Shown here one piece after another: positions 13,097 through 24,984 of a DNA stretch of 64,000 nt. Made by a program: the position numbers and the translations under genes. The notes beneath the pieces are model-generated. The model was not told the origin of the DNA, did not search any database, and saw nothing but the letters and a program-made list of their open reading frames with translations. How positions within the stretch are numbered: position 1 is the stretch's first letter; each line of letters starts with the position of its first letter. The stretch is from Epiperipatus broadwayi (Eukaryota > Onychophora > Udeonychophora > Euonychophora > Peripatidae): the NCBI GenBank assembly GCA_028023455.1, contig JAQFVV010000559.1:310001-374000 (forward strand). The letters run 5' to 3'.

Positions 13097-13548
13097 GATT
13101 ATTTATCTTTTCAACATGTGTGTGATCAGGTGGGTCAGCAATATGAGATGGCAATGAGAGTAGTGTGTCGTGTAAAAGTCTGAGTTCGAATCCCGCCTAT
13201 ATTACATATATAAATGCAGGTTTAAAACTGTACATTGTATTAATTTATATAAATAGTGCGTAATAGGTCCGCCCATCCTGCGTAATAGGTCCGCCCATCC
13301 CTCACATATGTATGTATAATTCTCCTATATATGAGGGTCAGAATGGCTAATATGTCAACATGGGTAGGATGACAACCTTGGCACTAATAAGGGCTTTGAA
13401 CGTTCCATCTTCAGATTTTCAATGAAATGGAAGGCTGAAGGGTTGTGAGTTAAAATAGTTTGAAGCCTGTCCATTAAAGTATGAAGATTGGCTATCTTAA
13501 TATAAAGCTGAGAACTGATTATATATATGTGTGAGGATAGTAATCTAG

Positions 13549-13592
13549 ACTAACTGATGATTGCCGGTTTAGCATGAAATACGTGTATTGGT
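13549..13592 (+). ncRNA. Type I hammerhead ribozyme (unit 2 of the 13-kb retrozyme)
   Basis: ACTAA, CTGATGA (13554-13560), stem II TTGCCGGTTTAGCAT, GAAA (13576-13579), TACGTGTA, TTGGT. One C-to-T change in stem I gives a G-U wobble, so pairing is kept. Predicted cleavage is after A13587. Confidence 0.75.
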
Positions 13593-13806
13593 GATTATTT
13601 ATCTTTTCAACATGTGTGTGATCAGGTGGGTCAGCAATATGAGATGGCAATGAGAGTAGTGGGTCGTGTGAAAGTCTGAGTTCGAATCCCGCCTATATTA
13701 CATATATAAATGCAGATTTAAACCTGTACATTGTATTAATTTACACAAATATTATGAAAACATTTTCTTTTTCTCCAGTTTTTATTTAATATGATATGCT
13801 CTAGTG

Positions 13807-14274
13807 CAGGGGTGGGCAATTGTTTTGGCTCGGGGGCCACATAGGTTGGTGGAGGGCAGCATCAGGGGCCACTTTGTGGAAGCGAAGGTTAACGGAGGGC
13901 CGCATCTTTTTTTTATGACACAATAAACACACTGCTTTATTCCCTGTATTACCAAAGAAATATTTGTTTGTCCATTCTTCATTAAACACATGACATTCAT
14001 TACCAATTTTACATTTTTTTGGAGCATTCATGGTTTCATAAAAGTTGGAAATATATATATTTGCTAATGCAAAGTCAAAATTGAAATTAATCAGATCAAC
14101 TGGAAAAGCACTGCACATGTATATTGATGTGGCCATTCTAGTGGAAAATATGAGATGAATGCAACAGGAAGGAAATCTCAGTCCAAGGTGGATTTTTCTG
14201 ATTGTCTTGGAGGGCCGCATAAAAACTCTTAGCGGGCCGCATGTGGCCCTCAGGCCGCTATTTGCCCACCCCTG
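13807..14274 (-). mobile_element. hAT-superfamily element, internally deleted, with transposase remnant
   Basis: Starts CAGGGGTGGGCAA and ends TTGCCCACCCCTG as terminal inverted repeats. It is flanked by exact 8-bp duplications CTCTAGTG (13799-13806 and 14275-14282), the hAT signature. Within 468 bp, a minus-strand frame encodes residues like FNEEWTNKYFFGNTGNKAVC followed by LLCHKK. That resembles the N-terminal zinc-finger segment of hAT transposases and their domesticated relatives (GTF2IRD2 and ZBED/SCAND3 type). The catalytic domain is absent, so it depends on an enzyme supplied elsewhere. Subterminal GGGCCGCAT and GGGGCCACAT motifs repeat inside each end. Confidence 0.9.
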
Positions 14275-14512
14275 CTCTAGTGTAATAAATATTATGCATC
14301 TTTGAAAAGAATATTGTCAAGTTTTTGAGTATAAGAAATGTTAATCTATATCAATTAAATTACAATAATTTGATTTTTATAAGTATAAGATGAAAATATA
14401 AAGTCATGTGAAAGATTGTTAACTGGATCATCTGAAGAGTGCTGGTTCATACAGAAATGCATCTTGGAGGTCATTTAATTTTTTTAGATGATTTTATTTA
14501 TGTGTTTTAAAG

Positions 14513-14798
14513 CCTGTCCATTAAAGTATGAGGTTTGGATAGCTTAATATATATCTGAGCACTTATAACATATATGTGTGGAGATGGTAATCTGGACCAA
14601 CTGATGATTGCTGGTTGGTGATTATTTATCTTTTCAACACATATTGGTGATTATTTATCTTTTGAACATATGTGTTCAAGTGTATCAGTGTTATGAGATA
14701 GTGTGGAGAGTGGTGGGTCGTGTGAAAGTCTGTGCTCATATACCCTATATATTACATATATAGACACAGGTATATAATAAGCCTGTGTGTTTCAGTTA
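14513..14798 (+). mobile_element. Retrozyme monomer with deleted ribozyme
   Basis: Flanked by TTATGTGTTTTAAAG at 14498-14512 and TTATGTGGTTTAAAG at 14799-14813 (14 of 15 match), a target-site duplication. The ribozyme reads GACCAACTGATGATTGCTGG and then jumps to TTGGTGATTATTTATC. The 3' half of stem II, GAAA and stem III are lost. The rest of the unit, including the block ending at the CTGTGCTCATATACCC segment, is intact. Confidence 0.75.
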
Positions 14799-14829
14799 TT
14801 ATGTGGTTTAAAGTATATGTAGTGATGTA

Positions 14830-16930
14830 GAAGTTTTAAGTATATTTATTATATAATTTTATCTTACTTTTACAATAAACTCATATTGGTAGTGATATCT
14901 TTTACTTTTCAAAACTTTACCTAAAAGTTCTTTTGAAGATAATCTGTTCAGTATTTTTTTCTAAATAATTTTCTAAAGCAAATATTTCTGTATAATTGAT
15001 AGTTATAAATCAGAGTTGTTTAAAGCATTACCATAGATTTCATGTAGATCTAGAGGTTACTTGAATAAATAAAATTACAATTTGAATGCAATGCATATTA
15101 GATATTTTAATTCTATCACTAATTGATGATCTTGATATTGATTATAAACAATTATTGTATCTTGTCTACTGTTTCAATAAAATGTTTTATAAATTCCATA
15201 TATGTAATGTATTATTAATGCAGCCCCTCCCCCAGACTAATATTTATTTTTTAATGTCACCTTAAGATTGGATAGCCCTAATACAAATGCTTGTGTTTTT
15301 CTGATTTAGTTTGACAATCAAACAAACCAATTTTGTGTAAACTTATGATTATATATTATTAAAACAAATAAATAGTTAATTAATATTTTCAGTTATTTTT
15401 TTTTAATAATTATATTATTTGGCATTTCTAATAGAAATTTTTACTACAAGATTGATTATAATACTTGGGTCAACATGTTTTAATTTCTATCTTTGAAATC
15501 TTATTGAAATATAAAATATTTTATTACTGTTTCTAATCAAAGATAAAACAATTTTACAACTTTTTTCTTTTATTAAATTCGTATAAATAATAATATCAAG
15601 TTTTAGCACCAGCCCCACACACACCCATGAGTGTTAATATGCTTTTGGGAAAAGTTTGTTGTATTAGTAAATTAATTGAATTGTGCATGTTAAATGATTT
15701 TTTTAAGTTGAAATATTTGTTTGTTAGTTGGTATTTTTGTTTGGAAACTTTTAAATCACTTTTGTTATTTTAGTTGGAATAAAATTTTAAAATTGAGATT
15801 TAATACATTTAAATTCAATAGCTTCAAACTTGGTGCACAAATAACAAACACCAAGCAAATGAATATGGGACACTAATCTTTTTAGTAGGTGACATAGTTT
15901 CTTACATATGGAACAGAGGGCAAAAAATATTGAATATTTTGTTACCAAATTTAAAATTTTTTAGAATTTTAATGTTTTAAATAAGACTCATAAGAGGGTG
16001 GTATAGAAATTTTTTGTGCTTTCAATTTATTGAAATTTAATAGAATTGCTTTAAACTTAGTCTATAAGTAAGAAATATCAGACAAATGTACATAGGGTAT
16101 TAATCTTTTTGATAGATCATCTAGTTTTTTAGATATGGAACTGAGAGTGGAAAAATATTGAATATTTTGATATCAAAGTTAAAAATTGTTCTTCAACCAT
16201 TAATATGCTTTAAACAAGGCTCACAAAAAAATAGTTTAGAGATTAGTTTTTTGCTTTAATTTAAAATTATAATAACATTTTAAAGTTGAGGTTTAACAGA
16301 CTTAAGTTCAATATAATTTGTTGAAATTTTGTACATATTTTAAAAAATCTCTATCAAAGTGATAGGACACAATAATATTTTAAATAGATGGTGTAGTTGC
16401 TATGATATAAAAGAAAGGGGTGGGAGTTGAATATTTTAGTATCATATTTAAAACCTATTCTTAAAAATTCAATATGGTTTTTTTTTATATTAAAATAAAA
16501 GTTAGTTTACAATATAATTTTAACGTTTTTTTAAAAAAAATTTAAAAAAAAAAAGAAAAAAATGTCAAACATTTTAAAACAGAAAAGTAAATTAGTTGCT
16601 GATTTATTGTACATAAATAATTTATGCTTGTAATGTTTATAGATAATTCTGTACACATATTAAATATGATATATAAATAAAGAGTATATTAACTTATTTC
16701 AGAAATATCTAGTAATATATATATATACACACCCTATAAATGTGAAAATGATTTAAAATAAAATTGTACACATTACGTGAAGTTCATTTATAATATAGTT
16801 TTGGTAAGCTTTTTTTTTTTCTTTAAAAAAAAAAAAAATTATAATTAAAAGCAAAGATGTCAAACACTTTTATTTAAAAGAATATTTCATGTTTTTAATC
16901 ACATGTACATTCACATGTACACAAACTACA
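14830..16930. other. AT-rich intronic DNA, nothing recognised
   Basis: AT-rich sequence with long A and T runs (near 16500-16560 and 16808-16840) and no ORF of note. Between about 15790 and 16480 a motif like GAATATTTTG-TATCAA-TTAAAA recurs three or four times roughly 220-240 bases apart. That hints at an old degenerate tandem array. Confidence 0.5.
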
Positions 16931-18059
16931 TGTGATATATTGTAACGGTCAGGTTTGTACATTTGCTCAACAGACTGAGAGTCCAAGCCAGAGAACCAAA
17001 AGCTAACCAAGTCGGGATAGTAATACCCTACGTCTGATCATACCTTAACTCTCTCACTCGTGCTTCCAAGTCAACCCATCGCGAATGACATGCCTGAGGT
17101 TACACTCGATACCTCTTTGATCACATTCCAGCAATAGCAAAGCAGTAAAACATGAGACATTCCCCCCTTATTACATATTCTATTATATACCTTAACTAGT
17201 GATTCATAAGATAATGAGCAAGTAATGAGACTGAGACAAATTTATATTTCATAAATTTAATATAACAATAAATACTCAAGCATAGTAGGTTGTGTACAGC
17301 TAACTCACATGCAGGTGAGTGGATTCTCAGGGTTATAAATAATAATACAAAGCAATGAATGCATGCTCAGAGTTATAAAACAATATTATTACAAAGCATT
17401 CAGTGTGTCCACAGGGTATAAAATAATAGTACAAAGTATTGAGTGGATTCTCAAAGTTATAAAATAATATTACAAAGCATTGAGTATGTTTTCTCAGGGT
17501 ATAAAATGATATTACAAAGCAATAGACTCTTAGTAAGCTTATGTCACCTTTCATGTTGTAATTCATGCCATGTTTTATATGTTTGAAATCGGTTATAGTT
17601 AGCTAGAGTAATCGAGTTGATGGATAAATGCTAGATATTACTAATACGTTGGAGATTATATCATTGTAGGCTAAGTTTAAAATATTATAATGACTAAGTT
17701 TATGATTATATTATAAATATATTCAAAATCATATTATAGATATTTGCGTGATATAATATTGTTATACAGATAAACGCATTAACTCAGATTCTAGGTCGGA
17801 TCAAAGCCGAAGTCACTTTCTAGGGGAACTGAACTGAGATGTGGTGGCAGGGGAACGTCAGATTCTAGTGCGTTAGAAACTATACTATCAGATAAGTGTG
17901 GCTCAAATGCATTCTTAATGGGGTTTATTACCTAGTAAACGGTTCCCTAACCGATCTGCTTGCTACAATGGAAGAGGCCTTTTTATTAAGAACAGAAGAT
18001 TGACTTATGAGCCCTTTGGAAACGCTTTGGTTTCGTTATATAAGAATAAATGTCACATT

Positions 18060-18131
18060 TGCCTAAACTTTCGAGGCGTGACTTGACGAAATACGAAGAA
18101 CTGTCGCAGTGGCCTAAACTTTCGAGGCGTG
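18060..18131 (+). repeat. Short direct repeat GCCTAAACTTTCGAGGCGTG
   Basis: The 20-base motif occurs twice, 52 bases apart, at about 18060-18079 and 18112-18131, inside the candidate LTR-like element. It is CpG-containing and unlike the AT-rich surroundings. Confidence 0.8.
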
Positions 18132-18419
18132 CCTGGACGTGGAACAATCTTGAGATAGGCCATTATAGACATAGCAAGTAGATATGCATTTTTATGCAAA
18201 TTAGCAATACATTCGCAACGCTAAATTAATATTTAATAAATTTAATTACGCCAAAATCTTAGCTTCTTCAGTGCTACTACCACCGGTCAGTTCATAAATG
18301 AGCTTATTAAATTATGCGCGAAAGGCGATAATGAGAATCTGATTTAAGGTTTTCTGTATAGTTACTTATCCTCTAATTAAATGAAGTTATAGCAAACTGG
18401 TTGTTAAGTAATAAAATGT

Positions 18420-18870
18420 GCGTTATAAAATAGCTCATGCAAATTATTGATGTTTAAGTAAATTACACATCTTAAATAATTCGTCAAAATAGATCTTATT
18501 AATAATGAAAAATGAGTTTTAACTAACGAATGCAAATCTATATTCTAAATAGCTTGCGTGAAATATACTTTTTCAAATAACTGACAAGATACATATTTTA
18601 AATCACTTACGCAAATATAATTCTTAAATAACTTGGGCAAAATCTGCGTTTTAAATAGCATACGCAATATATACGTTTTAACTAACTTTAGTAAACATTT
18701 TCATTTTATATAATCTTTAGAAAAGATGCGTTTTAAATAATAGACGCTAAAGATACCTTTTAAATAACTTTAGCGAAACATTTTCATTTTCAATTAACTT
18801 GAGAAAAAGATGCGTTTTAAATAATATACGCAAATATACCCTTTAAAATAAGTTTATCAAAAGATTTTAA
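18420..18870 (+). repeat. Degenerate tandem array of GCGTTTTAAATAA / TACGCAAA units
   Basis: Units combining GCGTTTTAAATA with TACGCAAATATA and TTTAAATAACTT recur about ten times, with alternating spacing and point changes. The motif is partly self-complementary (GCGT...ACGC). Confidence 0.65.
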
Positions 18871-20528
18871 ATAACTTGTTCGGGCATTATAAATATCGAT
18901 TCACTCTATCACATATAATTCAGAAAAGAGTCTTGACTATATTCTTTATATCGCAATACTCAGATATGATAAAAGAGATTACTCACTCCCCTCCCCCCGA
19001 TAATTTATTAACACACAAGACTCCGTTCTGATAAAAACACAGCATAAATCAATTAACATGAACTTAAAACTATAGAATTGCATAAAATGATCGATAAGAT
19101 AATAATTTAGACATAAAAATTTATAGTATGGTTTTATAGAAACTAGATGTGTGTGATTATTTAAATTATTAATGATCAACGCCTACTTAAAGTTATTAAT
19201 GATCAAGCAAGAATTGAGTGTGTTCTAAGATTTAAACCATTTTACGATAAACATTTTAGTGGAACATTTAGAAATATTATAAATTATGTGATTTATTTAG
19301 CTAGCTTTCATTTAGTATACGTTTTAGTTAGGAAATGTAATATTTTATAGAAAGGATTTACCGGAAAGTCTTTAAGGCCTTGTTCATTTCGCTTCTCTTT
19401 ATATTCAGTCAGGCTGGGCTTCTCTTAGGTTTTAGTCGGGATGTAACTTCGTGAATTTATCTCTGTGGCAGCTTTCTCCATTTCTCTGATCAGGAACTAT
19501 CTGGTCTCTCAGGTACAGGTTCTTTCTCTTGTGATGGGCATGGTGGAGGTCTTCTTTCATCGGTAGCCGCTCGTGGAAGAGCAAACGGCTGTCTCTGTGT
19601 CTTCTAGCCAACGGTCATTTTATAGCAGCTTGGATGATGGTTTTTTTTAGATTTAGCAGTCTAAACGGCAGGAACAGTTTTCTTAGTTAACTCGGGTCTC
19701 CGGAAATAAAATTTGGCAGCAAGCACAAATTTCTCAGCAACAGAAAAAAAATTTACACGGATGATGATAGATGATGGAAGAGGCTAGGTTAGAGAGCTGG
19801 TGGTTATTTTGGGCCCCTTTTTATGCTGTATTTTTGACAGAAGTAACCTCCTACTTTGAGTCATGCCACATCACAAGATGACTAGTTCAAACTAGCCTTT
19901 AACCAAATATCCAGTTAGTAAAATATTAAGTATATCTAAATCTGGACATGGAAAGGCTCTATTGTTTTAATTGACGTCAGTTTTAAAAGATATATATTTT
20001 TAAGAGAATGGTCACAGGCAATTTGTATAGATTTTGTATAGATTTATGCCTGACTGAATATTATAATTGGTCTTGGTTATCAATTTTAAATAGGTCAAAT
20101 TTTAGCCAAAGATTTATTTTTAGAATGAAATGTTAAAACTGATAAAACTTTCTGCTTGTAATTTTAAGCAAACAAAAGAATTGAAAATTATCTAACTTGG
20201 AAAATATTCAAAATGAATACTGACTTAAATGATTATTTAGAAGGAATATTGAAAAATAAGTAATATTATAAATTTAACTTATTATGCTGCTATATAGATA
20301 AATTAATTATACAGTTATGTTTATTTCAGTTTTAACAAATCTAATGGAATATGCTCGTATATAAATATTTATAATTAGTAAGGACGATTATATACGCACA
20401 TACTCACAATATTATAAGTAAAGTTTTTAAAATTTAAGAAATACACGCCCTCTGAGTACCACAAATATATACTATTATCAAAGATAATAGGTGAAACAGG
20501 TGTAACCGTTTCAATATATACAAAGGGT

Positions 20529-20738
20529 TCTTTAGTATTTTCCAACCAATGACATATTACCCTGAAGCCATATCAGTCTGATCTTTTGATCTTTAAGATA
20601 ACATCTCCCAATGATTTGTGGACAAATGCAATCGCTAAAATGTGTCCACAGATCATGTGGACCCGGCACATTAAAGATCGCAAGATCAGACTGATATGGC
20701 TTCAGGGTAATACATCATTGGTTGGAAAATACTAAAGA
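20529..20738. repeat. 210-bp foldback element
   Basis: 68-base arms (20529-20596 and 20671-20738) are inverted copies with about four mismatches. They start TCTTTAGTATTTTCCAACC and contain ATCAGTCTGATC. The 74-base spacer holds a second small inverted pair, TGTGGACA and TGTCCACA. It lies 15 bases beyond the candidate LTR end. No clear target duplication was found. Confidence 0.75.
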
Positions 20739-21210
20739 TAACCGTCGGGTAAATAATGAGCACCATCATGTTTGTTGGTGCTGAAAAAAATAAAAAATAT
20801 AAAAAAAATGTACATGCATGTGTCAAAATAATTTAGAAATTAAAAGTAATTAAGTGTAAGTTTGATAATTTAGAAATTGAAAGTAATTAAGTGTAAATTT
20901 TATAATTGCAGAAATATGTACAAAATTTTTTTGTGTAAATTTAAAATAAATAGACAAATAAAGAACACTTTTCCCAATTTAATGCAAATCTAGCGTTATT
21001 AATGGCAACCTGGACAATAATTTAAAATGTACTCTAAATTACGAATTATTATAACAAAAAAAAAAAATCAAAAAAATGTACTTGCATGAAAAAATATCTA
21101 TCTTTATAACATTTCCGATGGTATTTAACTCAATTTTCATGTTAAAAATATATAAAACAAACAGTTTGAAAATGTGTCTCATTTTTTGACTGAAAATTAG
21201 AAAAGTCAGT

Positions 21211-21380
21211 GTGTAGTGCTAGAATAAGCGGGGGGGGGGGGCTTCCGATGGTTTTGCTGGGACGAAGGCACGGCCAATACATGCTCTACTCGGACAAATG
21301 CATAGCACTGGAATTGGTGGGGGGGCTCCGATGGTTTTGATGGTCCAAAGGCATGTACAATACATGCTCTAGTCTCAAAA
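21211..21380 (+). repeat. Two-copy ~75-bp tandem repeat with poly-G tracts
   Basis: Two diverged copies both contain a G tract (11-12 G at about 21230, 7 G at about 21319), then TCCGATGGTTTTG, then CAATACATGCTCTA. The G-tract length difference fits slippage. Confidence 0.75.
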
Positions 21381-21917
21381 AACCTATATTATGATTTACA
21401 AAACCACCGACAATGCCAGACATTGTATTACTCTTGTAGCTGTAATTTTTATAATTGTGGATGAATTTACAAAAAAAAATTTCTGTATAATGTAATTCAG
21501 AAATTAAAAATAAAATTAATTAATTGTACTTTTTATGATTGCAGAAGAATTTACAAAATAATATACATCGAAATGACATTATTTATTAGAAACAAAAATG
21601 AAAATTACTTACCAATAGTGTTCACTGTGGAGGACTGGTAGCAAAATCACAAAAGACAGACAAATGACTAATCCCAAAGCTCTCTCTGAATTTTAAATCT
21701 CGCAGGTCAAAAAAATCCATAAATTGACTCTCCCATAGATTAATCATGTCAATGTCTTGGTTGCCATGACAATGTTGTCATGTTATCATTGAGGACATCT
21801 ACCAGAAGAAAAATCGGTAAGTGTAAAACGTCATCAGTTAAATAATACTAAAGTACCATATAAAGGTTATACATTATAATGATCCAGAGAAAGGTAGCTT
21901 AACGTCAACTGCACTAC

Positions 21918-21932
21918 AGGGCGCCATCTAGG
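21918..21932 (-). promoter_or_regulatory. CTCF-like motif (TAGATGGCGCC)
   Basis: The minus strand reads TAGATGGCGCCCTGTAG, matching the AGRTGGCGC core bound by CTCF in bilaterians. It is a sequence match only; such motifs are also carried by mobile elements. Confidence 0.3.
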
Positions 21933-22686
21933 CATTTGAACCTAGAAAAATTTATAAAGTAGGCAGATACGTAAGTCAAACAAAAAAAAATATTTTTTTT
22001 CTTTTATATATATTGATTCCGGTCGTTAGCCCATTGTCACTAGCTCAGGGAGTAGCAGAGATTTATATTTATAATAATATATTTTATTAATTCTTATCTA
22101 AGAATATTTTAAAAAAGAATAAAATAAGCCACTTCCAGTAATTAACACATAAAATATTTATTTACGCACATATATATATATACATATAAAATTTAGCATT
22201 ATTATTTTATATGTTTACTTTAGCATTTAACTATATTTTTAACTTTTATTTTAGATTTTAATTTACATTTAATTTTTATAAGTTTACATTTTAATTTAGT
22301 TTGCACAGATAGATTTATGAAAGTTTGTTTTATAATGTTGAGTACAGATCGGTTACATAGATTACACGGTTAAAAACATTTCAAAATAAACATAACCGAT
22401 CAAAATACAAAGTCATTGATACGTCAAGTGCAGAGGGAATACAAGAGACCCATCGGAATTCATCGTAAGATGCCGCAAGACACCAATAACTTAAAAGACA
22501 TCTGAAATAAATACATCTTAAATACTCACCGTAAGGTATCAGTATTTACCGAATGTCTATATATTTTGATCAAGTATGAAAACCAAAAACATAATTAACT
22601 GATAACGAATCCATGCAACTTCCATACCCAACTTAAATTTAATGCATTTTTATTTAGAGTGTCGAGTATGAATAGACTACATAGAT

Positions 22687-22965
22687 TTGCATTTGAAAGA
22701 AAATATTCTATCCTTATTTAACCTTAGGCCAAAAGTTCGTATTAAAATCAAGTTCAGTCCATCTGATATATCAATGTATTCAATGTATGACAGCACAAAT
22801 AGGTTAAAAGAAGAAATTGCCTTTCGTCAGATAGGAATATTACATCTATCTAACGATAAGAGCAATAAAAAAAACTCCATAGGAAAAAACTGCGGTCTCC
22901 GTCTTATAATTCCTCCCATAGGCAAACCAAGTGTGTGCGGCGTATATATGCAATTCTGCCCATAG
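22687..22965 (+). other. 92-codon open frame, not recognised
   Basis: An uninterrupted frame of 92 codons with less biased composition than the chance ORFs around it (Lys, Ser, Gly, Cys and Pro are all present). It has no recognisable domain, signal peptide or membrane segment. No splice context or neighbouring exon could be made out. It is probably fortuitous or a mobile-element relic. Confidence 0.15.
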
Positions 22966-23006
22966 CGGATCTCCTACTACATCTACCAATTACACCAATA
23001 TTTCCA

Positions 23007-23322
23007 ATCCATTGACCCAATTTAACTACGAAACAAATAACCTAAGATTACCCTCCCCTAATATAACTTTACAAATCTATATAGCCATTCACGCCTGACT
23101 TAAGTTTAACATTTATATAATTTAATTTATCGCACAACAAAAATCATAAATAAACTTAAAGAACATCCATTGACCCAATTTAACTACGAAACAAATAACC
23201 TAAGATTACCCTCCCCTAATATAACTTTACAAATCTATATAGCCATTCACGCCCGACTTAAGTTTAACATTTATATAATTTAATTTATTGCACAACAAAA
23301 ATCATAAATAAACTTAAAGAAC
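23007..23322 (+). repeat. Recent 158-bp tandem duplication
   Basis: Two adjacent copies (23007-23164 and 23165-23322) differ at only two positions (CTGACTT versus CCGACTT, and TTATCGC versus TTATTGC), so the duplication is recent. A short 3' run, AAAAAAATAAATAAA, follows the second copy. Confidence 0.95.
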
Positions 23323-24344
23323 AAAAAAATAAATAAATGGAAATGATTTTACAAAAAAGAAATACATCAAATAAAATTATAACTAATTAATAAATAATTT
23401 AGTTTGGTCAGATAGGAATCTATTTCTATTTTTTTTTTAACTATGGAAAGTTTTTAATTTAATGTTCATGAATTATCTAAAGTTCTTACAATTTTTAAAT
23501 GTCCAGCTTTATTCATGGCTTGCCATTTGAATGTGAATTCCCACGCCATCCTAAATAGATATTGGTATCCAGTTAGCCGCTGTTTTTTATTTATCCAGAG
23601 GTCTTTTAGTTTAGCTGGTTTTTAATGTAGAAAAAACGATGTCATTTCTTTTTTTTAAAACAAAACTGAAGGGATTGAAGAGTGCATCTTTTCAATCCCT
23701 TCTCCTTCAACTCCACACTAACACATATCTGTCCTCTTGTAATAACTCCTTAATAATTTCCAAACTTTTCCTTTTATATTAATTTTAGGGATTCAATTTA
23801 CATTACGTCATCGATGTGATGGTCCTTTCGCTGAGGTCCGATTCCATTGTTTTCCTCTCCTATCTGATCGATGCTTATACATTTAAATGCCCAAGGCTAG
23901 TTTACATTTAACTAATTAAAACAATCATTTCCATTTTTCAATAACACCAATTAATTTGTTTTCAAACTTGAAGATATATTTTTATCTCAACAAGTTTTGT
24001 TTTTAAAATACCTTTTCTATTTTTAATAAAGTTTTATTTTAATAACTTTTTTTATTTTATCTGTGCGATTTTAATATATGAGTTTAGTATAGAATTTTAA
24101 TTTTCAATTTTTAATTCTTAAAAAGGAAGTTTTATTTGCGAACTTTTATTCTTTTCATGTTTACTAATAAAAAAACAATGTAACGTACGTATGTGCCCAT
24201 TACAACATATTAACTGACAGCAGAAATATATTAATTATAAGTGTCCAATCGATTTAAAATACAATATAGTTTTACATTTTATTTACTGTGACAATACTAA
24301 AACGTTAAAAATAATAGAGATTTTTTTTTTTTAATTAAAGCTTT

Positions 24345-24600
24345 TTTTTTTTACTGTGCACTAAAAAAAAAAATGTTTCTTCAACCACAATTGGGGTTTT
24401 TAGATTTAACTTGAAATAAAAGCATGGGGGTCCAGAAATAAATTAAGTCAATCATTATTTTTATAGTAAGTGATTGACTTAATTGATTTGTGAATCCACC
24501 CCCCTCCCACCTGCCTCATGCTTTTATTTCAAGTTAAATCTAAAAATTCCAATTATGGTTGAAGAAACAACTATTTTATTTCTTTTTAGTACACAGTCAA
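24345..24600. mobile_element. Foldback MITE, family A (copy 1)
   Basis: Inverted arms of about 100 bases run from TTTACTGTGCACTAAAAA to TTTTTAGTACACAGTCAA. The conserved inner parts are TTTCTTCAACCAYAATTGG, AACTTGAAATAAAAGCATG and ATTAAGTCAATCA. The loop is AT-rich and no ORF is present. A second copy sits at 41118-41345. This family shows CAC/GTG-type ends but no certain target duplication. Confidence 0.75.
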
Positions 24601-24984
24601 TAAAAGTTTTTAATTTAATATATATATTATCATATATTTAAATTTGTATAGACCAATGTTTGTGTTTAAACCTTGGGATGTGTTTTAAAATTAAAATAAT
24701 GATTTCTTTAAAACTAAAATCAAACTTATTTAAAAATATACATGCACACACATGCATTCAATATTTAAACAAATATTTTACAGTTGTGCTGTTTTCTTTT
24801 ACATATATGTCTGCATTTGTAATTTTACAAATGTTCTCATAAATAATAAAATACTGTAGTAAAATATGAAATAATTATTTATAAAATGCAAATGCTGTTC
24901 TCTAAGCAATAACTTATGGCTCCTAAATCTTATGACCAATCTTATCTTTATCATAATAAATGATATTACTAACATATATTTTCT

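Larger units (their letters stand above)
12990..13744 (+). mobile_element. Retrozyme 1.5-mer with two hammerhead ribozymes and 14-bp target-site duplication
   Basis: One and a half copies of the hammerhead repeat, with the cleavage sites 496 bases apart (after 13091 and after 13587). ACAAATATTATGAA is repeated exactly at 12976-12989 and 13745-13758, so the whole 755-bp block was inserted as a unit. Each unit runs from GATTGGCTATCTTAATATAA through the ribozyme to a tRNA-like B-box segment, GAGTTCGAATCCC, which is a possible pol III promoter. The first unit also has a small direct duplication of GCGTAATAGGTCCGCCCATC near 13260-13301. A dimeric or 1.5-mer layout with a ribozyme per unit and target duplications is characteristic of retrozymes. 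No protein is encoded. Confidence 0.85.
16941..20513 (-). mobile_element. Candidate solo LTR or other TG...CA-bounded element
   Basis: Begins TGTAACGG and ends CCGTTTCA on the + strand, giving TG...CA ends with an imperfect 8-bp inverted repeat. ATATAT flanks both sides, though this is low complexity and weak evidence of duplication. The interior is richer in G, C and CpG than its flanks and has no coding frame. On the minus strand a TATAAAA-like promoter (GCATAAAAAGGGGCCC, near 19809-19826) precedes GC-rich sequence, as in an LTR. The length (3.57 kb) is large for a solo LTR, so a non-autonomous or internally deleted element is equally possible. Confidence 0.4.

Noticed and set aside
22687-22965. 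92-codon ORF as a possible host exon or small gene
   Set aside because: No family resemblance, no convincing splice context and no similar frame nearby. Kept only as an unrecognised frame.
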